NCBI RefSeq assembly: GCF_001183985.1
Contig: NZ_LFZW01000001.1
Span: forward strand, 2,243,357 to 2,307,356
Source of the DNA: Peribacillus loiseleuriae
GTDB taxonomy: Bacteria; Bacillota; Bacilli; Bacillales; DSM-1321
Length of the DNA: 64,000 bases
Reading direction: 5' to 3'
The notes under the pieces were generated by a model. It was not told where the DNA came from and searched no databases. It was given only the letters and a program-made list of their open reading frames with translations. The translations under genes were made by a program, and so were the position numbers. Of the stretch, positions 17,889 through 26,665 are shown piece by piece. Numbering within the stretch: the first letter of the stretch is position 1; each line of letters begins with the position of its first letter.

Positions 17889-18788
17889 ATGAACATGGTG
17901 AAAGACTTAATGATTTCGGGCTTTTCAGATGAAATTTCGTCTGATTTTGATACTCAGCTTGAAGTTGTCGCAAATCTAGGCATGCATTATATATCATTAC
18001 GTGGGATTGATGGTAAAAATATTGGAGATTTCAAGGTAGAAGAGATAAAAGAAACTGTACTACCACGTCTTCAAAAAGCAGACATCCATGTTTCTTCAAT
18101 AGGATCACCCATTGGCAAGGTATTTATCAATGATGAAGATGGTTTTGCTAAACAAAAGGTGATGTTGGACGAGCTTTGCCAAATTAGTAACTTATTAGAT
18201 TGTAAATATATCCGCATATTCAGCTTTTATATCCCAAAAGGTGAAAATGCAGATCAATATAGTAATGAAGTAATCGCGAAATTAACGGAGTTTGCTGCTA
18301 TTGCAGAAAAATATAATGTTATTTTAGTACATGAAAACGAAAAAGATATCTACGGTGACATTGGAAGACGTTGTCACGAGATATTGAAAGCGGTTGATTC
18401 TCCATATTTTAAAGGGATTTTCGACTTTGCTAACTTTGTACAATGTGGTGAAGACACGCAGGCTTGCTACGATATGCTAAAAGATGAGATTGTTTATATT
18501 CACATTAAGGATGCTATAACAACAGATAGTGAAAACGTTGTGTGTGGTACTGGCGAAGGGAAAATTCCTGAGCTACTTGCACAGTTTATCCAAAGTGGTT
18601 ATAAAGGCTTTTTAACACTTGAGCCTCATCTCGTTCTCTTTGATTCATTAAAGGATCTAGAGCTTGAGGAAGCTACAGATGTGATTAAGGATAACAAAGG
18701 ACTTGATGGTGCAGGTGGATACAAACTTCAATATGATTCATTACTAGAAATTCTTAAAAATATAAAGAGCGAGGAGAAATCATTATGA
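17889..18788 (+). CDS. Xylose-isomerase-like TIM-barrel protein (sugar phosphate isomerase/epimerase family) 1
   Basis: The 299-residue AP-endonuclease-2/xylose-isomerase-like TIM barrel shows GFSDEISSDFDTQLEVVANLG at the start and the metal-site strands VILVHENEKDIYGD, GIFDFANFVQCG, VYIHIKDA and LTLEPH. These are the usual Glu/Asp/His positions of IolE/Hpi/L-ribulose epimerase-like enzymes. AGGAGG precedes the ATG. Its end overlaps the next gene by four bases (ATGA). The substrate is unknown; pairing with Gfo/Idh/MocA enzymes suggests epimerisation, isomerisation or lyase action on keto-sugars. Confidence 0.8.
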   Translation: MNMVKDLMISGFSDEISSDFDTQLEVVANLGMHYISLRGIDGKNIGDFKVEEIKETVLPRLQKADIHVSSIGSPIGKVFINDEDGFAKQKVMLDELCQISNLLDCKYIRIFSFYIPKGENADQYSNEVIAKLTEFAAIAEKYNVILVHENEKDIYGDIGRRCHEILKAVDSPYFKGIFDFANFVQCGEDTQACYDMLKDEIVYIHIKDAITTDSENVVCGTGEGKIPELLAQFIQSGYKGFLTLEPHLVLFDSLKDLELEEATDVIKDNKGLDGAGGYKLQYDSLLEILKNIKSEEKSL

Positions 18789-19945
18789 AAACGGTTAGAT
18801 TAGGAATTATCGGAATTGGTGCGCAAGGTGGAACGTATGCTGGATTTATTTCAGAAGGAAAAGTAAAAAATATGGTGATTGGAGCTATTTGTGACATTGA
18901 TCCAGCTAAAAAGGAAATGTGTGCAGAGAAGTATCCAGACGTACCTTTCTATGATAACTATATTGACATGCTTGAGAGCGGTAATGTTGACGCAGTCGTT
19001 ACAACTGTTCCACATTACTTGCACCCAGAAATCGGAATCGCAGCATTACAAAGAGATATTCATGCATTAGTAGAAAAACCAGCTGGTGTTTACACGAAAC
19101 AAGTAAAAGAATTAAATGAATTTGCAGCATCAAAACCAGAGTTAACATTTGGTATTTTCTTCAACCAAAGAACAAATCCACTTTATCAAAAATTGAAAGA
19201 GCTTATTGATAATGGAGAAATTGGTACTATCCGTCGCACAAACTGGATGATTACAACATGGTGGAGACCACAAGGTTATTATGAACAAAGCGCATGGAGA
19301 GCAACATGGGGCGGAGAAGGCGGCGGTGTTCTTGTAAACCAAGCACCACATCAACTTGACTTGCTTCAATGGATTTGCGGTATGCCTAAAAAAGTCTATT
19401 CCAACGTAAAATACGGCTTCCAAAGAAATATTGCAGTTGAAGATGAAGTAACGACAATACTTGACTATGGGAATGGTGCAACTGGAGTGTTTATTACTTG
19501 CACACATGATATTTTGGGTACTGACCGTTTTGAAATTTTGGGGGATAAAGGAAAAATCGTTGTGGATGATAGTAAGAAAATTACAATCAAACGACTTAAC
19601 ACACCTGAATCTGAAATGAGTGCTACTATGAGCTGGGCAGATGTAATGGCCATTTTCACAGGTAAAGGTCTATCAGATATTTACACTGAAGAAGTACTTG
19701 AATTTGAAAGTGTATGGGGCGCTCAACATATCTCTGTTTTGGAAAACTTCGCTGCAAATATCGTAGAGGGTACACCTTTAATCGCACCTGGTAGCGATGG
19801 AATCCATGGTGTTGCACTTGCTAATGCTATTCATCTATCAAGCTGGTTAGGTAAAGAAGTTGAGCTTCCAGTTGATGAAGACTTATACTTTGCTGAATTA
19901 AACAAAAAGATTGCAGAAGAAGAAAAGAGTCCTGTTAAACAGTAA
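18785..19945 (+). CDS. Gfo/Idh/MocA-family sugar oxidoreductase 1
   Basis: The 386-residue NAD(P)-dependent dehydrogenase has a Rossmann motif GIIGIGAQGGTYAGF, the conserved VEKPAGV (catalytic Lys of the EKP motif), WWRPQGYYEQSAWRATWGGEGGG and NQAPHQLDLLQWICG. In this family the EKP lysine and the later D..H pair oxidise a sugar carbon, often C2 or C3. Translationally coupled to the preceding TIM barrel. GAGGAG lies before the ATG. Confidence 0.9.
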   Translation: MKTVRLGIIGIGAQGGTYAGFISEGKVKNMVIGAICDIDPAKKEMCAEKYPDVPFYDNYIDMLESGNVDAVVTTVPHYLHPEIGIAALQRDIHALVEKPAGVYTKQVKELNEFAASKPELTFGIFFNQRTNPLYQKLKELIDNGEIGTIRRTNWMITTWWRPQGYYEQSAWRATWGGEGGGVLVNQAPHQLDLLQWICGMPKKVYSNVKYGFQRNIAVEDEVTTILDYGNGATGVFITCTHDILGTDRFEILGDKGKIVVDDSKKITIKRLNTPESEMSATMSWADVMAIFTGKGLSDIYTEEVLEFESVWGAQHISVLENFAANIVEGTPLIAPGSDGIHGVALANAIHLSSWLGKEVELPVDEDLYFAELNKKIAEEEKSPVKQ

Positions 19946-20011
19946 TTAAATAAAATCAAATGAACTCATGGCTAGATTGGTCGTGAGTTTGTTTTAAAAG
20001 GAGTTGGGCGT

Positions 20012-21016
20012 ATGCTCAAAGTAGCAGTTATTGGACTTGGAGATATCTCCAAAATCCATATCCCAGCTATTAAATCTAATCCCAATGTTGAATTAGTGGC
20101 GGTATGTGATATTGATGAAACATTAAAGGATACCGTAACTGGTGTGAACTTTTATACTGATTATCATGAATTGCTCGAAAAAGAAACGCTGGATTGTGTG
20201 CATAATTGTTTGCCACATCATCTTCACTACCCTGCAACGAAAGCTTGTGTTGAAAAGGGAGTTCATGTATTTCAAGAAAAACCTTTATCATTGAACACAG
20301 AAGAGGGATATGAACTAGTAAAACTTGAACAGGAACACGAGGAAGTTAAACTTGGTGTCTGTCTTCAAAATCGATTTAATGAATCTTTTGAAAAACTCCA
20401 AGAACTTGTTACTAGCGGACAATATGGCAAAATTATCGGTATTAAAGGAATCGTATCTTGGTTTAGACCGAAAGATTATTATGATTCTAAACCGTGGCGG
20501 GGGAAAATGGAGTATGCCGGTGGAGGAGTCATGATTAACCAGGCACTTCATACTTTAGATTTAATGCAACTGATCGGCGGTGAAATTGAATCCATCAGGG
20601 GCTCTGTCGACAATTTATTGGATTATGACATTGAAGTGGAAGACACAGCTACTGCCAATATAAAGTTCAAAAATGGAGCTTCAGGTTTATTTTTTGCAAC
20701 GGTTGCTAATTCAGGGAATTCTAGTGTTGAACTTCAAGTAGTCTTTGAGGAAGAAAAATTCACAATTAAAGATAGTATTCTAACAAGATTAAATGAAAAT
20801 GGTAGAAAAGAAGAAATCATAGAAGACAAAAAATTGCCAGGTACAAAATTTTATTACGGGGCAAGCCATACAAAATTAATGAATCAGTTCTACACATGCA
20901 TTGAAAACAACTCTCAGGATTATGTTCACGCTAAGGATGCACTAACATCCATTAAAATGATTGATGCGATTCGACAATCATCAGAATTAAAAAAAGAAAT
21001 AAAAATGGAGGCATAA
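20012..21016 (+). CDS. Gfo/Idh/MocA-family sugar oxidoreductase 2
   Basis: The 334-residue paralogue has Rossmann motif VIGLGDISKIH, the EKP motif as FQEKPLSLN, SWFRPKDYYDSKPWRGKM and GGGVMINQALHTLDLMQ. It follows oxidoreductase 1 by 66 bases and precedes TIM barrel 2 by four, with AAAAGGAG before the ATG. Two different dehydrogenases in one operon suggest sequential oxidation and re-reduction of a glycoside. Confidence 0.9.
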   Translation: MLKVAVIGLGDISKIHIPAIKSNPNVELVAVCDIDETLKDTVTGVNFYTDYHELLEKETLDCVHNCLPHHLHYPATKACVEKGVHVFQEKPLSLNTEEGYELVKLEQEHEEVKLGVCLQNRFNESFEKLQELVTSGQYGKIIGIKGIVSWFRPKDYYDSKPWRGKMEYAGGGVMINQALHTLDLMQLIGGEIESIRGSVDNLLDYDIEVEDTATANIKFKNGASGLFFATVANSGNSSVELQVVFEEEKFTIKDSILTRLNENGRKEEIIEDKKLPGTKFYYGASHTKLMNQFYTCIENNSQDYVHAKDALTSIKMIDAIRQSSELKKEIKMEA

Positions 21017-21020
21017 CAAA

Positions 21021-21881
21021 ATGAAAAAAGGTAAAATTGGCGTTCAAATGATGATGCTTAAAGGTAAAGTGGAAGAGTTTGGTGCTTATGAAACGATGAG
21101 AAAAATAAATGAACTTGGCTATCATGCTGTTGAAGTATCACAAATTCCAATGACTGCAGAAAATGTTTCTGAGTTAAAGAGAGCGAGTTTAGACTTTGAT
21201 ATCAAAATCGCTGCGATGTCTGCTGCCCTAGAACCAATGTTACCTGGCGCTCCAGGTGAAACATTGACAGATGATTTCGAAAAAATTGTGAGTGATTGCA
21301 AAACATTAGATTGTAATTTCTTACGTATTGGTATGTTGCCGTTAACTGTAATGGGCGATAAAGATAAAATCATGGATTTTATTAATAAAGCAGAAGTCAT
21401 GGCAGAGAGATTAGCTGATCATGGAATTGAATTATATTATCATACTCACCATCTGGAATTCCAAAAATATGATGGCGAATATCTATTAGATTTGATAAAG
21501 AATAACACGACTAAGCTTGGCTTTGAGTTAGACGTTCATTGGATTCAAAGAGCTGGCGTCAACCCTGTTGATTTTATTAAACAATACGCAGGACGTATTT
21601 CGCTATTACACTTGAAAGATTATCGGATTGGTCAGATGAATTTAGCTGAAGTTGACTTTAAAGACATGTCTAAATTCATGGATATTTTCACGAATACAAT
21701 TGAATTTGCAGAACTCGGTGAAGGTAATCTTGATATGAATGCTATTATTGAAGCTGGTCTTGAAAGTGGTGCACAGTATTTCTTAGTAGAACAAGACAAT
21801 ACTTATGGCCGTGATCCATTTGATTGCCTGCAAACGTCTGCTGAACACTTGAGGAAAATTGGTTATGCGGATTGGTTTTAA
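21021..21881 (+). CDS. Xylose-isomerase-like TIM-barrel protein 2
   Basis: The 286-residue TIM barrel shows KIGVQMMMLKG at the start, then GIELYYHTHHLEFQKYDG, LGFELDVHWIQRAGV, ISLLHLKDYR and FAELGEGNLDM, the metal-binding strands of the sugar phosphate isomerase/epimerase superfamily. GGAGG precedes the ATG. It is last in the operon, before a strong terminator. Resembles putative 3-keto-glycoside-processing or inosose-type enzymes; substrate not determinable. Confidence 0.82.
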   Translation: MKKGKIGVQMMMLKGKVEEFGAYETMRKINELGYHAVEVSQIPMTAENVSELKRASLDFDIKIAAMSAALEPMLPGAPGETLTDDFEKIVSDCKTLDCNFLRIGMLPLTVMGDKDKIMDFINKAEVMAERLADHGIELYYHTHHLEFQKYDGEYLLDLIKNNTTKLGFELDVHWIQRAGVNPVDFIKQYAGRISLLHLKDYRIGQMNLAEVDFKDMSKFMDIFTNTIEFAELGEGNLDMNAIIEAGLESGAQYFLVEQDNTYGRDPFDCLQTSAEHLRKIGYADWF

Positions 21882-21927
21882 ATGAAAGGTAAAAAAAACA
21901 GAAATAAAATAACCGTATAAAGTCGAG

Positions 21928-21981
21928 GAATCAGGAACCGCATTTAGACAAATGTCTTTTTCGGCTCCTGATTCTTTTTTT
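21928..21981 (+). terminator. Terminator after the oxidoreductase operon
   Basis: GAATCAGGAACCG pairs with CGGCTCCTGATTC (one mismatch), followed by seven Ts. It separates the catabolic operon from the transport operon. Confidence 0.85.
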
Positions 21982-22117
21982 AGAATTACCATTACTAAGA
22001 TATAAAAGTTTAGAAATGTCAAAATAATTTCAATTAGGTAAAAAAAATCTATATGATTCTATTAAAAATTCTCATACAATAATTAGTATAGCCAACAAAC
22101 ATAAGGGGGTGTAAACG

Positions 22118-22780
22118 ATAGGATCTTCTAGATTAATGAACAATGTATATGTTGTATGTGATTGGATAATTAGATTACTTTATCTTAATCTACTATGGGT
22201 TGTTTTCACGATCTTAGGACTAGTAGTAGCTGGTATATTCCCTGCTACAGTCGCCATGTTTTCCATACTCAAAGAATGGATTCATGAAGGAAAAAATGTA
22301 AGGGTTTTCAATCTTTTTTTGAACATATATAAAAAGGAATTTCTTAAAGCGAATCGATTGGGTATCATATTATTCATCATATCAATCATTTTTTTCACAG
22401 ACTGGCTATTTACAAACCAATTATCAGGTACTTTGGGAATGATTACAAAAGGAGCTCTTCTAGGAAGTGGTTTCGTATTCGGGATTACATTGTTGTACGT
22501 GATTCCGGTATATCTTCAGATAGATGGAAAGGTGTTTACTACTATTAAATTAGCTTTTCTAATAGGAATCACCTACCCTCATTATACTTTTATCATGATG
22601 ATATCGGTTGCCTCTTTAATGTTGCTAAGCTTCTTACTACCAATGGCAGGTTTTCTCTTTTTTGCAAGCGGTTTAGGGTGCGTGCTTACGTTTTTCTCTA
22701 TGCATTTAATTAGGAAAATAGAAGACCGAACAAAAAAAATACAAAATCAAGGAAAATCTCAAATGGCCATCCATAACTAA
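22118..22780 (+). CDS. yesL: YesL-like DUF624 membrane protein, apparent ATA start
   Basis: Small DUF624 membrane proteins accompany YesMN/YesOPQ-type sugar importers. This ~220-residue example has about five hydrophobic spans and the family pattern VCDWIIRLLYLNLLWVVFT then PATVAMFSILKEW. The first ATG in frame is at 22136 but has no ribosome site. A strong AGGGGGTG lies six to seven bases before an in-frame ATA at 22118, giving the usual N-terminus (M)GSSRLMNN. The start therefore appears mutated from ATG to ATA; ATA initiates poorly, so YesL output may be low or begin at 22136. First gene of the importer operon. Confidence 0.75.
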   Translation: MGSSRLMNNVYVVCDWIIRLLYLNLLWVVFTILGLVVAGIFPATVAMFSILKEWIHEGKNVRVFNLFLNIYKKEFLKANRLGIILFIISIIFFTDWLFTNQLSGTLGMITKGALLGSGFVFGITLLYVIPVYLQIDGKVFTTIKLAFLIGITYPHYTFIMMISVASLMLLSFLLPMAGFLFFASGLGCVLTFFSMHLIRKIEDRTKKIQNQGKSQMAIHN

Positions 22781-22816
22781 GTGTTAGCAAATAATTCTCT
22801 CGGGAGGGCGGGTAAT

Positions 22817-23770
22817 ATGAGTGTTGAAGCGAAAAGTGTGATTGGAAATGTTGTAGAGAATGTTAAAGATGTAAAAATTAAAAAGAAAAGTGGAATTGAA
22901 AAGAAAGAAAATCTAGCAGGACTATTGTTTGTATCTCCGATGTTACTAGGGGTTGGGATATTAACTCTCCTACCAATTATTGCAACTTTTATATTAAGCT
23001 TTGCAGATTGGAACTTTATTATGGGGATTACGCAAATAAAGTGGGTAGGTCTCGATAATTTCAAAGCACTGTTTGAAAATGAAGGGTTTCTTAAATCGGT
23101 GGCCAATAATTTGCTTTTCTTATTAACGGTTCCTTTAACAATGATTTTCTCTTTACTTATAGCAATTGTCATTGATAAACATGTGTATATGAAAAGTTAT
23201 TTCAAAGTAGCCTTTTTTATGCCGTATATTTCGAGTATTGTTGCCATTGCAGTAGTTTGGCAAGTGTTATTTAATCCAACAGATGGACCGATTAATCAAT
23301 TTTTATTCTCAATTGGTATCGAGAACCCACCTACATGGATAGCAGATCCCAATTTCGCACTAATTTCCGTGATGTTGATTCAAATTTGGGCAGCTATTGG
23401 GTTTAATATGATCCTCTTTTTAGCTGGTTTACAGTCGATTTCTAAAGAACTTTATGAAGCAGCTGATATGGATGGGGCGACAGCCTGGGATAAATTTAAG
23501 AACATCATGCTGCCTGCTCTATCGCCAACAACATTCTTCCTTTTGATTACAGGAATTATTGGTACATTTAAAGTGTTTGACTTAATTGCTGTATTAACCA
23601 AGGGTGGTCCTATTAATTCAACAACCATGCTTGTATGGCATTTATATGAAAGTGCATTCGTGAATTTGAAAATTGGGTATGCTTCTGCAATCGCTGTTAT
23701 CCTATTCATTTTTGTCCTAATCATCACTTTATTGCAGTGGGTTGGGCAGAAAAAATGGGTGAACTACTAA
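22817..23770 (+). CDS. Sugar ABC transporter permease 1 (MalF/YesP type)
   Basis: The 317-residue permease has six predicted spans after a charged N-terminus, with LAGLLFVSPMLLGVGILTLLP and the cytoplasmic EAA loop ELYEAADMDGATAWDKFKNIMLPALSP that docks the ATPase. ATG at 22817 follows GGGAGG. No ATPase gene is in the cluster, as is common for this family, where a shared MsmX-like ATPase is used. Confidence 0.9.
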   Translation: MSVEAKSVIGNVVENVKDVKIKKKSGIEKKENLAGLLFVSPMLLGVGILTLLPIIATFILSFADWNFIMGITQIKWVGLDNFKALFENEGFLKSVANNLLFLLTVPLTMIFSLLIAIVIDKHVYMKSYFKVAFFMPYISSIVAIAVVWQVLFNPTDGPINQFLFSIGIENPPTWIADPNFALISVMLIQIWAAIGFNMILFLAGLQSISKELYEAADMDGATAWDKFKNIMLPALSPTTFFLLITGIIGTFKVFDLIAVLTKGGPINSTTMLVWHLYESAFVNLKIGYASAIAVILFIFVLIITLLQWVGQKKWVNY

Positions 23771-23844
23771 GTAGTAATCCATAAGCATATGGTCACTTTA
23801 ATTTAAGAACAAATCATTGAAATGTTGCTGAGGGGGGAAGACAC

Positions 23845-24678
23845 ATGGAGAAAAAATTCACTCTACGAAAGTTAATCATTACTATTATCACTTTTGTAGT
23901 CAGTATTGCCTTTTTATTACCTTTCATTTGGATGCTATCCACGTCCTTTAAGATTGAAGCAGATGTTTTTAAATTTCCAGTTGAGTGGATTCCTACTAGA
24001 TGGAATGGTCTCGAAAACTTTAAAGAAGTTTGGTTAGGGCAATATCCTTTCGCGCTATATTATTGGAACTCAATAAAAGTTACTGTGATTACAACAGTGA
24101 TTTCCGTAACCGTATCGGCTATGGCAGCTTATGGATTTTCAAAAGTGAATTTCCCTGCGGGTAAGTTCCTATTCTTAATTGTTTTGACCACCTTTATGGT
24201 GCCTCAACAGTCCATCTTAGTTCCACAATTCATTCTATATCGTTATTTAGGTTTATTCGATAGTCATTTCGGTTTGATTCTTTTAGGAAGCTTTAGTGTG
24301 TTAGGTACATTTATGTTAAGGCAGTTCTTTATGGGGATCCATTCGGACTATATTGATGCAGCGAAAATAGACGGTGCTGGCCACTTTAGAATTTTTTGGT
24401 CGATTGCCTTGCCAATTGTAAGACCAGCTATTGCGACATACGCGATTTTGCGTTTTATTTGGACATGGAATGATTACCAAAATCCACTCATTTTCTTACG
24501 AACGGATGGATTATATACGATTCAGTTAGCTATGCAGAAATTCACTTCATTAAATGGTGAATTCTATTCCTTGATTATGGCAGCTGCTGTTTCAGCGATA
24601 CTTCCACTTGTAATTGTCTTTATCATTGGGCAAAAACAAGTTATTGAAGGAATTGCAATGGGTGGAGTAAAGGGATAA
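23845..24678 (+). CDS. Sugar ABC transporter permease 2 (MalG/YesQ type)
   Basis: A 277-residue partner permease with LLPFIWMLSTSFK at the first span, VPQQSILVPQFILYRYLGL and the EAA loop DYIDAAKIDGAGHFRIFWSI. It has about six spans. A GGGGGG ribosome site precedes the ATG. It forms the importer channel with permease 1. Confidence 0.9.
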   Translation: MEKKFTLRKLIITIITFVVSIAFLLPFIWMLSTSFKIEADVFKFPVEWIPTRWNGLENFKEVWLGQYPFALYYWNSIKVTVITTVISVTVSAMAAYGFSKVNFPAGKFLFLIVLTTFMVPQQSILVPQFILYRYLGLFDSHFGLILLGSFSVLGTFMLRQFFMGIHSDYIDAAKIDGAGHFRIFWSIALPIVRPAIATYAILRFIWTWNDYQNPLIFLRTDGLYTIQLAMQKFTSLNGEFYSLIMAAAVSAILPLVIVFIIGQKQVIEGIAMGGVKG

Positions 24679-24734
24679 TTGGTTTCACAGAAAGAAAAAA
24701 ATAGAAATGAAACGAATTCAGGGGGGAAGTAACA

Positions 24735-26078
24735 ATGAAAAGATTTTTATTACTTTTTTTAAGCCTCACTTTAGTTATTGGGATAATGGCTGCATGCAGC
24801 CAAAAAGAATCCACAAGTCCAAGTGGGAAAGAAGGAGAACCTGAAACAATTAAATTTTATACGCATGGAACTGAAGATGGGTACGCATGGAAGAGAACAA
24901 TCAGTGCTTTTGAAGAAAAATATCCTGATATCAAAGTGGATGTTGTTCAATTAAGTGAAAAACAGGATGGGGCAGAATCACTGAAGAAAATTGATTTAGC
25001 TGCTGCTTCTGGAGAAGAAATGGACGTTATAATGTTCACGAATACACCTAACTATGCACAGCGCGTCAATTTAGGCATGCTAGAACCGATTGACAGTTAT
25101 ATTGAAAAAGACGGCTATAAAATGGAAGAAGAATATAAAGTTGATACGAGCGTTGGCGGGAAATATTACGGACTTCCTGGAAAATTTGTTGCGTGGTATG
25201 TCTTATTAAATAAAGATCGTTTAGCTGCTGCTGGACTTGAAGTGCCGAAGAATTGGACTTGGGATGAGTTTATGGAATATGCTAAAAAGTTGTCTTCTAA
25301 AGGTCACTATGCTACCTATTTTCATGGTCCATGGGATGGGGCTTGGGTAAACTATATGAGTTTAAGATTACAGTCTCAAGAAAAAGATGCTGGTTTCTTG
25401 AAAACGGATGGGACTTCAAATATGGATAACCCATTGTATAAAGAATCATTAGCAATGCGCCTAAAAATGGAGAAGGAAGATAAAACGGCTGTGCCATACT
25501 CTTCAATGATTTCTCAAAAAATGAATTATCGTGATCAATTCTTTACACAAGCAGTAGATATGATCATAACAGGTACTTATATGACAGCGGAACTTGGCGG
25601 TTCAGAACGCTTTCCAGCTGAATTCAATATTGCGGTAGCACCATTTCCACAAAATAAATTAGAGGAAACAGGTTCGTATTCGGTGGGAGATGGAGACATT
25701 CTGGGGATATCGGCTAACTCAAAACATAAAGAAGCTGCATACAAATTTATTAGATGGTATACAACTGAAGGTCAAGTGGCGCAAGGCATTAATATCCCAT
25801 CTTGGACTAAAGTGACAAATGAGCAAATTGTTGATCTAATTACTGATACCCTTGCAGAAGCAAACAATCCAGAAAAAGTAGATAAAGAATCATTAATTCA
25901 CTCAATTCAAACGGTTATTACGGCTAAAGCAGGAAAGCCAGTACCATATCAAAATGAAATAGATCAAGCACTTTCTGCAGAATTTGAAAAATTAATTCTG
26001 GATAAACAAAATCTTGATGAAACAGTAGCAAATTCCAAAAAAATTGTACAAGATATTTTAGACAAAAATAAAAAATAA
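24735..26078 (+). CDS. Sugar ABC transporter substrate-binding lipoprotein (YesO type)
   Basis: The 447-residue family-1 solute-binding protein has a hydrophobic signal and lipobox IMAAC (cysteine at residue 21), then IKFYTHGTEDGYAWKRTISAFEEKYPDIKV and KYYGLPGKFVAWYVLLNKD, typical of carbohydrate-binding lipoproteins. GGGGGG precedes the ATG. It lies last in the importer operon and before a strong terminator. Substrate is probably a glycoside or oligosaccharide degraded by the upstream oxidoreductase operon. Confidence 0.9.
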   Translation: MKRFLLLFLSLTLVIGIMAACSQKESTSPSGKEGEPETIKFYTHGTEDGYAWKRTISAFEEKYPDIKVDVVQLSEKQDGAESLKKIDLAAASGEEMDVIMFTNTPNYAQRVNLGMLEPIDSYIEKDGYKMEEEYKVDTSVGGKYYGLPGKFVAWYVLLNKDRLAAAGLEVPKNWTWDEFMEYAKKLSSKGHYATYFHGPWDGAWVNYMSLRLQSQEKDAGFLKTDGTSNMDNPLYKESLAMRLKMEKEDKTAVPYSSMISQKMNYRDQFFTQAVDMIITGTYMTAELGGSERFPAEFNIAVAPFPQNKLEETGSYSVGDGDILGISANSKHKEAAYKFIRWYTTEGQVAQGINIPSWTKVTNEQIVDLITDTLAEANNPEKVDKESLIHSIQTVITAKAGKPVPYQNEIDQALSAEFEKLILDKQNLDETVANSKKIVQDILDKNKK

Positions 26079-26143
26079 ATACTCAATATTGTAATGATAA
26101 AGAGCTATTGTGTTAGATTCATTCTATAATAGTTGAGAAGTCT

Positions 26144-26191
26144 ACCGCCTTAACTACCTATTTTAATAGGCAGTTAAGGCGGTTTTATTTT
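26144..26191 (+). terminator. Terminator after the importer operon
   Basis: A 17-base inverted repeat (ACCGCCTTAACTACCTA against TAGGCAGTTAAGGCGGT, one mismatch) with a 6-base loop is followed by TTTATTTT. Confidence 0.9.
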
Positions 26192-26665
26192 AGAACGGAA
26201 TTAATGAGCAGGAAGATGTCCCTGCTTCAACACAAGGATATGAGGGAGACCAACTGTAATATAACCTCGAGTGATTCAACTAATCATAAGTGGGGACGAA
26301 GGAAAAAACCACTTGTGGAAGCTTCACTTTATCGGAAAAGAGTTTCTTAGAAGTTATAAAAATGGTAAAATAGAAACAGAAAAACAAAGGAATAAAAACG
26401 ATAAGGGCATTTGCACTTTTCTATTAGAATAATAAAGTATAAGGATTTTCAATGAGTTTCGGAGTCTGGATCCACCGCCTAGCTACCTGTGAAAAAGATG
26501 ATTACCTCAAGAAGGAGAAAGCGTCTTCATAGTTCACTCCCTATTTTCTTTGGCAGCTGATCAAAACATTTACGTTTTCCCATTTGTCTCTTTGACTAAT
26601 TAGTTTAGATCATCTAGTTTTTTGGTAGCCAAGGACCGGGGACGGTTTTTTACTGGAGGTTGGAA
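26192..26665. other. Intergenic region before the sensor kinase
   Basis: About 470 bases with no supported gene; no riboswitch-like conserved core was recognised. It should contain the promoter of the two-component system. Confidence 0.35.

Noticed and set aside
26440..26560. Possible T-box or riboswitch leader before the sensor kinase (GGATCCACCGCC)
   Set aside because: The conserved T-box core and a terminator/antiterminator pair are absent.
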